Of a stretch of DNA of 14,362 bases, positions 12,817 through 14,362 are shown one piece after another. Both the position numbers and the translations under genes were made by a program. Within the stretch, counting starts at the first letter, position 1; each line of letters begins with the position of its first letter. The stretch is taken from NCBI GenBank assembly GCA_900543945.1, contig UQTN01000053.1:1-14362 (forward strand), given 5' to 3'. This DNA is from an uncultured Collinsella sp. (GTDB lineage: Bacteria > Actinomycetota > Coriobacteriia > Coriobacteriales > Coriobacteriaceae). The notes below the pieces were generated by a model, which ran no database searches, was not told where the DNA came from, and saw only the letters and a list, made by a program, of their open reading frames with translations.

Positions 12817-14362
12817 CTAGGCCTGTTCGGTGCCTGCGGCCTCCAGACCGATCAAACGGAACGGGTCCGCCACGCCGCCGATCGACTTTTGCAGTTCGCG
12901 CTGACGCTGCGAGTCCTGCGCGGCCTGCACGGTCAGCGCACGACGGGCCTCATCATCGAGCGAACGGTCCTGGCGCAGCTTGGCCTGTGCGGCACGCATG
13001 CGACGCTTGATGGTGTAGAGCTCGAGCGTATCGAGCATAAACACAATGTTCGTCTCGGTGGGGTGCTTGCTCGTCGCCGAGAGGCGCCCGGCACTCACAA
13101 GCGTTGCCGCCTCGGGACACACCGAGCGTGCCGCATCCATGCAGGCTGCAGGATCGGTTCCCGGCGGCGTTGCCAGAACGGCCCATGCGATGGACTCGTG
13201 ACGTGGGTCAACCCACTCGATAGAGCAGATGCGGTCGGCATACGTGCGGAACAGGTCGGGGTAGCTCGTGAGCATGGTCAGCAGCTCACGCTCCCCTGCC
13301 AAGGACTTACGCTCAAGATCAGTAAGAACCATCGGCGCCGCCGCAGCCGGAGCACCCGAACCATCAGTCACAGGTACAGCACCCATACCATCAGGCGCGT
13401 CGATCGGCGGCAGGTCGTCGACGACCTCCACAGGCGCGGCACCGTAAGCATCGAGCGGGACATAGTCGTACGGCTCTTCCTCGACCGACGCCGCTACTGC
13501 CGGCGTCGCGCCCGACGCCCAAGCACCACGAGATGTCCCCTGCGAACCAGACGACCGACCGCCCGCGCTACCGGACCGCTCAGCTTGCGCCCGCTGGCGT
13601 TCATAGTTCTGTTCGCGACGGCGCTCCGCATCTTCGCGCTTGGCAACATCGCGAAACACGCGACCCGAACTCGCGCGCACCGTCTCCAAATCCAAACCCA
13701 GCAGATCGGCAATCTGGATAAAGTACGTGTCGATCATATAGCTATCGCGCAGCGGATAGATAAGCGTCAGCGCATCTTCCAGCGCCTTGGCGCGACCGCC
13801 CGGCGTGGTGATGTCGCTCGACTCCTGCAGCGAGCGGTAGACAAAGTCCATAAGCGGCTCGGCGGCGTCAATACGTTTCTGCAGCTCCTCTCCGCCGTGC
13901 GCCGCGATGAACTCCATGGGGTCGTTGCCGTCGGGCAGTACCACGCAGCGCAGGTCCATCGAATCCTGCTCGATAAACTGAATCGCGCGACGGGCGGCCT
14001 TCTGGCCCGCGGCATCGCCGTCAAACATATACACGATGCGGTTGGCAAAGCGGGTGAGCGTCTTGACGTGATGCTCCGTGAGCGCGGTGCCCAGCGTAGC
14101 GACGACGTTTTTAATCCCCGCCTCCCAACAGGCGATGCAGTCGGTATAGCCCTCTACCACAATGGCGGTATCCTGCGCGACGATAAACTCCTTGGCCCAA
14201 TTAAAGCCGTAGAGGTTTCGCTTTTTATGAAACACGCTCGTCTCGGCGGTGTTGAGGTACTTGGGTTGGCCGTCTCCCATGATGCGACCGCCAAAGGCGA
14301 TGTTGTGACCCTGCTCATCAAAGATGGGAAACATCACGCGGTCGTAAAAACGGTCGGCGAGC
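12817..14362 (-). CDS. dnaG: DNA primase (N-terminal part beyond window edge)
   Basis: Synthesises RNA primers for Okazaki fragments, working with the DnaB helicase. About 515 C-terminal residues are visible; the zinc-binding domain and the start lie beyond base 14362. The visible part opens with LADRFYDRVMFPIFDEQG, still in the primase core, and YLNTAETSVFHK. The TOPRIM domain follows, with the EGYTD glutamate motif and the DGDAAGQKAARRA metal site. A long Gly/Ser/Ala/Pro-rich linker (roughly bases 13640–13330) then precedes the C-terminal helicase-interacting domain (ERKSLAGERELLTMLTSYPD to the end). The methionine at 14337 is internal: the frame is open to the window edge with conserved residues upstream of it. 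It ends 110 nt before rpoD. Confidence 0.95.
   Translation of the reverse strand, partial: LADRFYDRVMFPIFDEQGHNIAFGGRIMGDGQPKYLNTAETSVFHKKRNLYGFNWAKEFIVAQDTAIVVEGYTDCIACWEAGIKNVVATLGTALTEHHVKTLTRFANRIVYMFDGDAAGQKAARRAIQFIEQDSMDLRCVVLPDGNDPMEFIAAHGGEELQKRIDAAEPLMDFVYRSLQESSDITTPGGRAKALEDALTLIYPLRDSYMIDTYFIQIADLLGLDLETVRASSGRVFRDVAKREDAERRREQNYERQRAQAERSGSAGGRSSGSQGTSRGAWASGATPAVAASVEEEPYDYVPLDAYGAAPVEVVDDLPPIDAPDGMGAVPVTDGSGAPAAAAPMVLTDLERKSLAGERELLTMLTSYPDLFRTYADRICSIEWVDPRHESIAWAVLATPPGTDPAACMDAARSVCPEAATLVSAGRLSATSKHPTETNIVFMLDTLELYTIKRRMRAAQAKLRQDRSLDDEARRALTVQAAQDSQRQRELQKSIGGVADPFRLIGLEAAGTEQA

Overview
The window is a stretch of bacterial core chromosome, GC-rich, with every gene on the minus strand. 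Gene content and order point to Actinomycetota. The run recG / rsmD / coaD / DivIVA-like (SepIVA-type) / yceD is the mycobacterial arrangement, while yloU–fakA next to recG and plsX next to acpP–rnc–smc are Gram-positive traits. The mix, the high GC and the acidic-then-basic SigA N-terminus suggest a Coriobacteriia member, perhaps Collinsella. That assignment is inference; no marker gene allows a proof here.

In transcription order (right to left) the layout is as follows. DNA primase dnaG (cut by the right edge) precedes the primary sigma factor rpoD/sigA, part of the classic macromolecular-synthesis cluster. A 300-bp spacer follows, with a hairpin touching the rpoD stop, a strong terminator inside a larger nested inverted repeat, and a well-formed promoter for a single tRNA-Asn(GUU). 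A terminator closes the tRNA. Next comes a tightly packed operon: yloU (Asp23 family), a FakA/YloV-type DAK protein, recG, rsmD and coaD, with 4-nt and 8-nt overlaps at the last two junctions. After a 68-bp gap come a short SepIVA-like coiled-coil protein, yceD (1-nt overlap) and rpmF. Then come plsX, acpP, rnc and smc; smc is cut by the left edge at the start of its hinge.

Functionally the window links replication start (DnaG), transcription (SigA), translation (tRNA-Asn, L32, RsmD), CoA and acyl-carrier supply (CoaD, AcpP), phospholipid and fatty-acid activation (PlsX, FakA-like), RNA processing (RNase III), DNA repair (RecG), chromosome organisation (SMC) and probably growth or septation (SepIVA-like).

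I do not see an undescribed multi-gene system. What deserves a second look is non-coding or at residue level: the nested inverted repeat after rpoD, a perfect 22-bp palindrome before acpP, a terminator-like hairpin immediately before the plsX ribosome-binding site, an Asn where RNase III normally has a metal-binding Asp, and an NSL instead of DSL motif in the acyl carrier protein.
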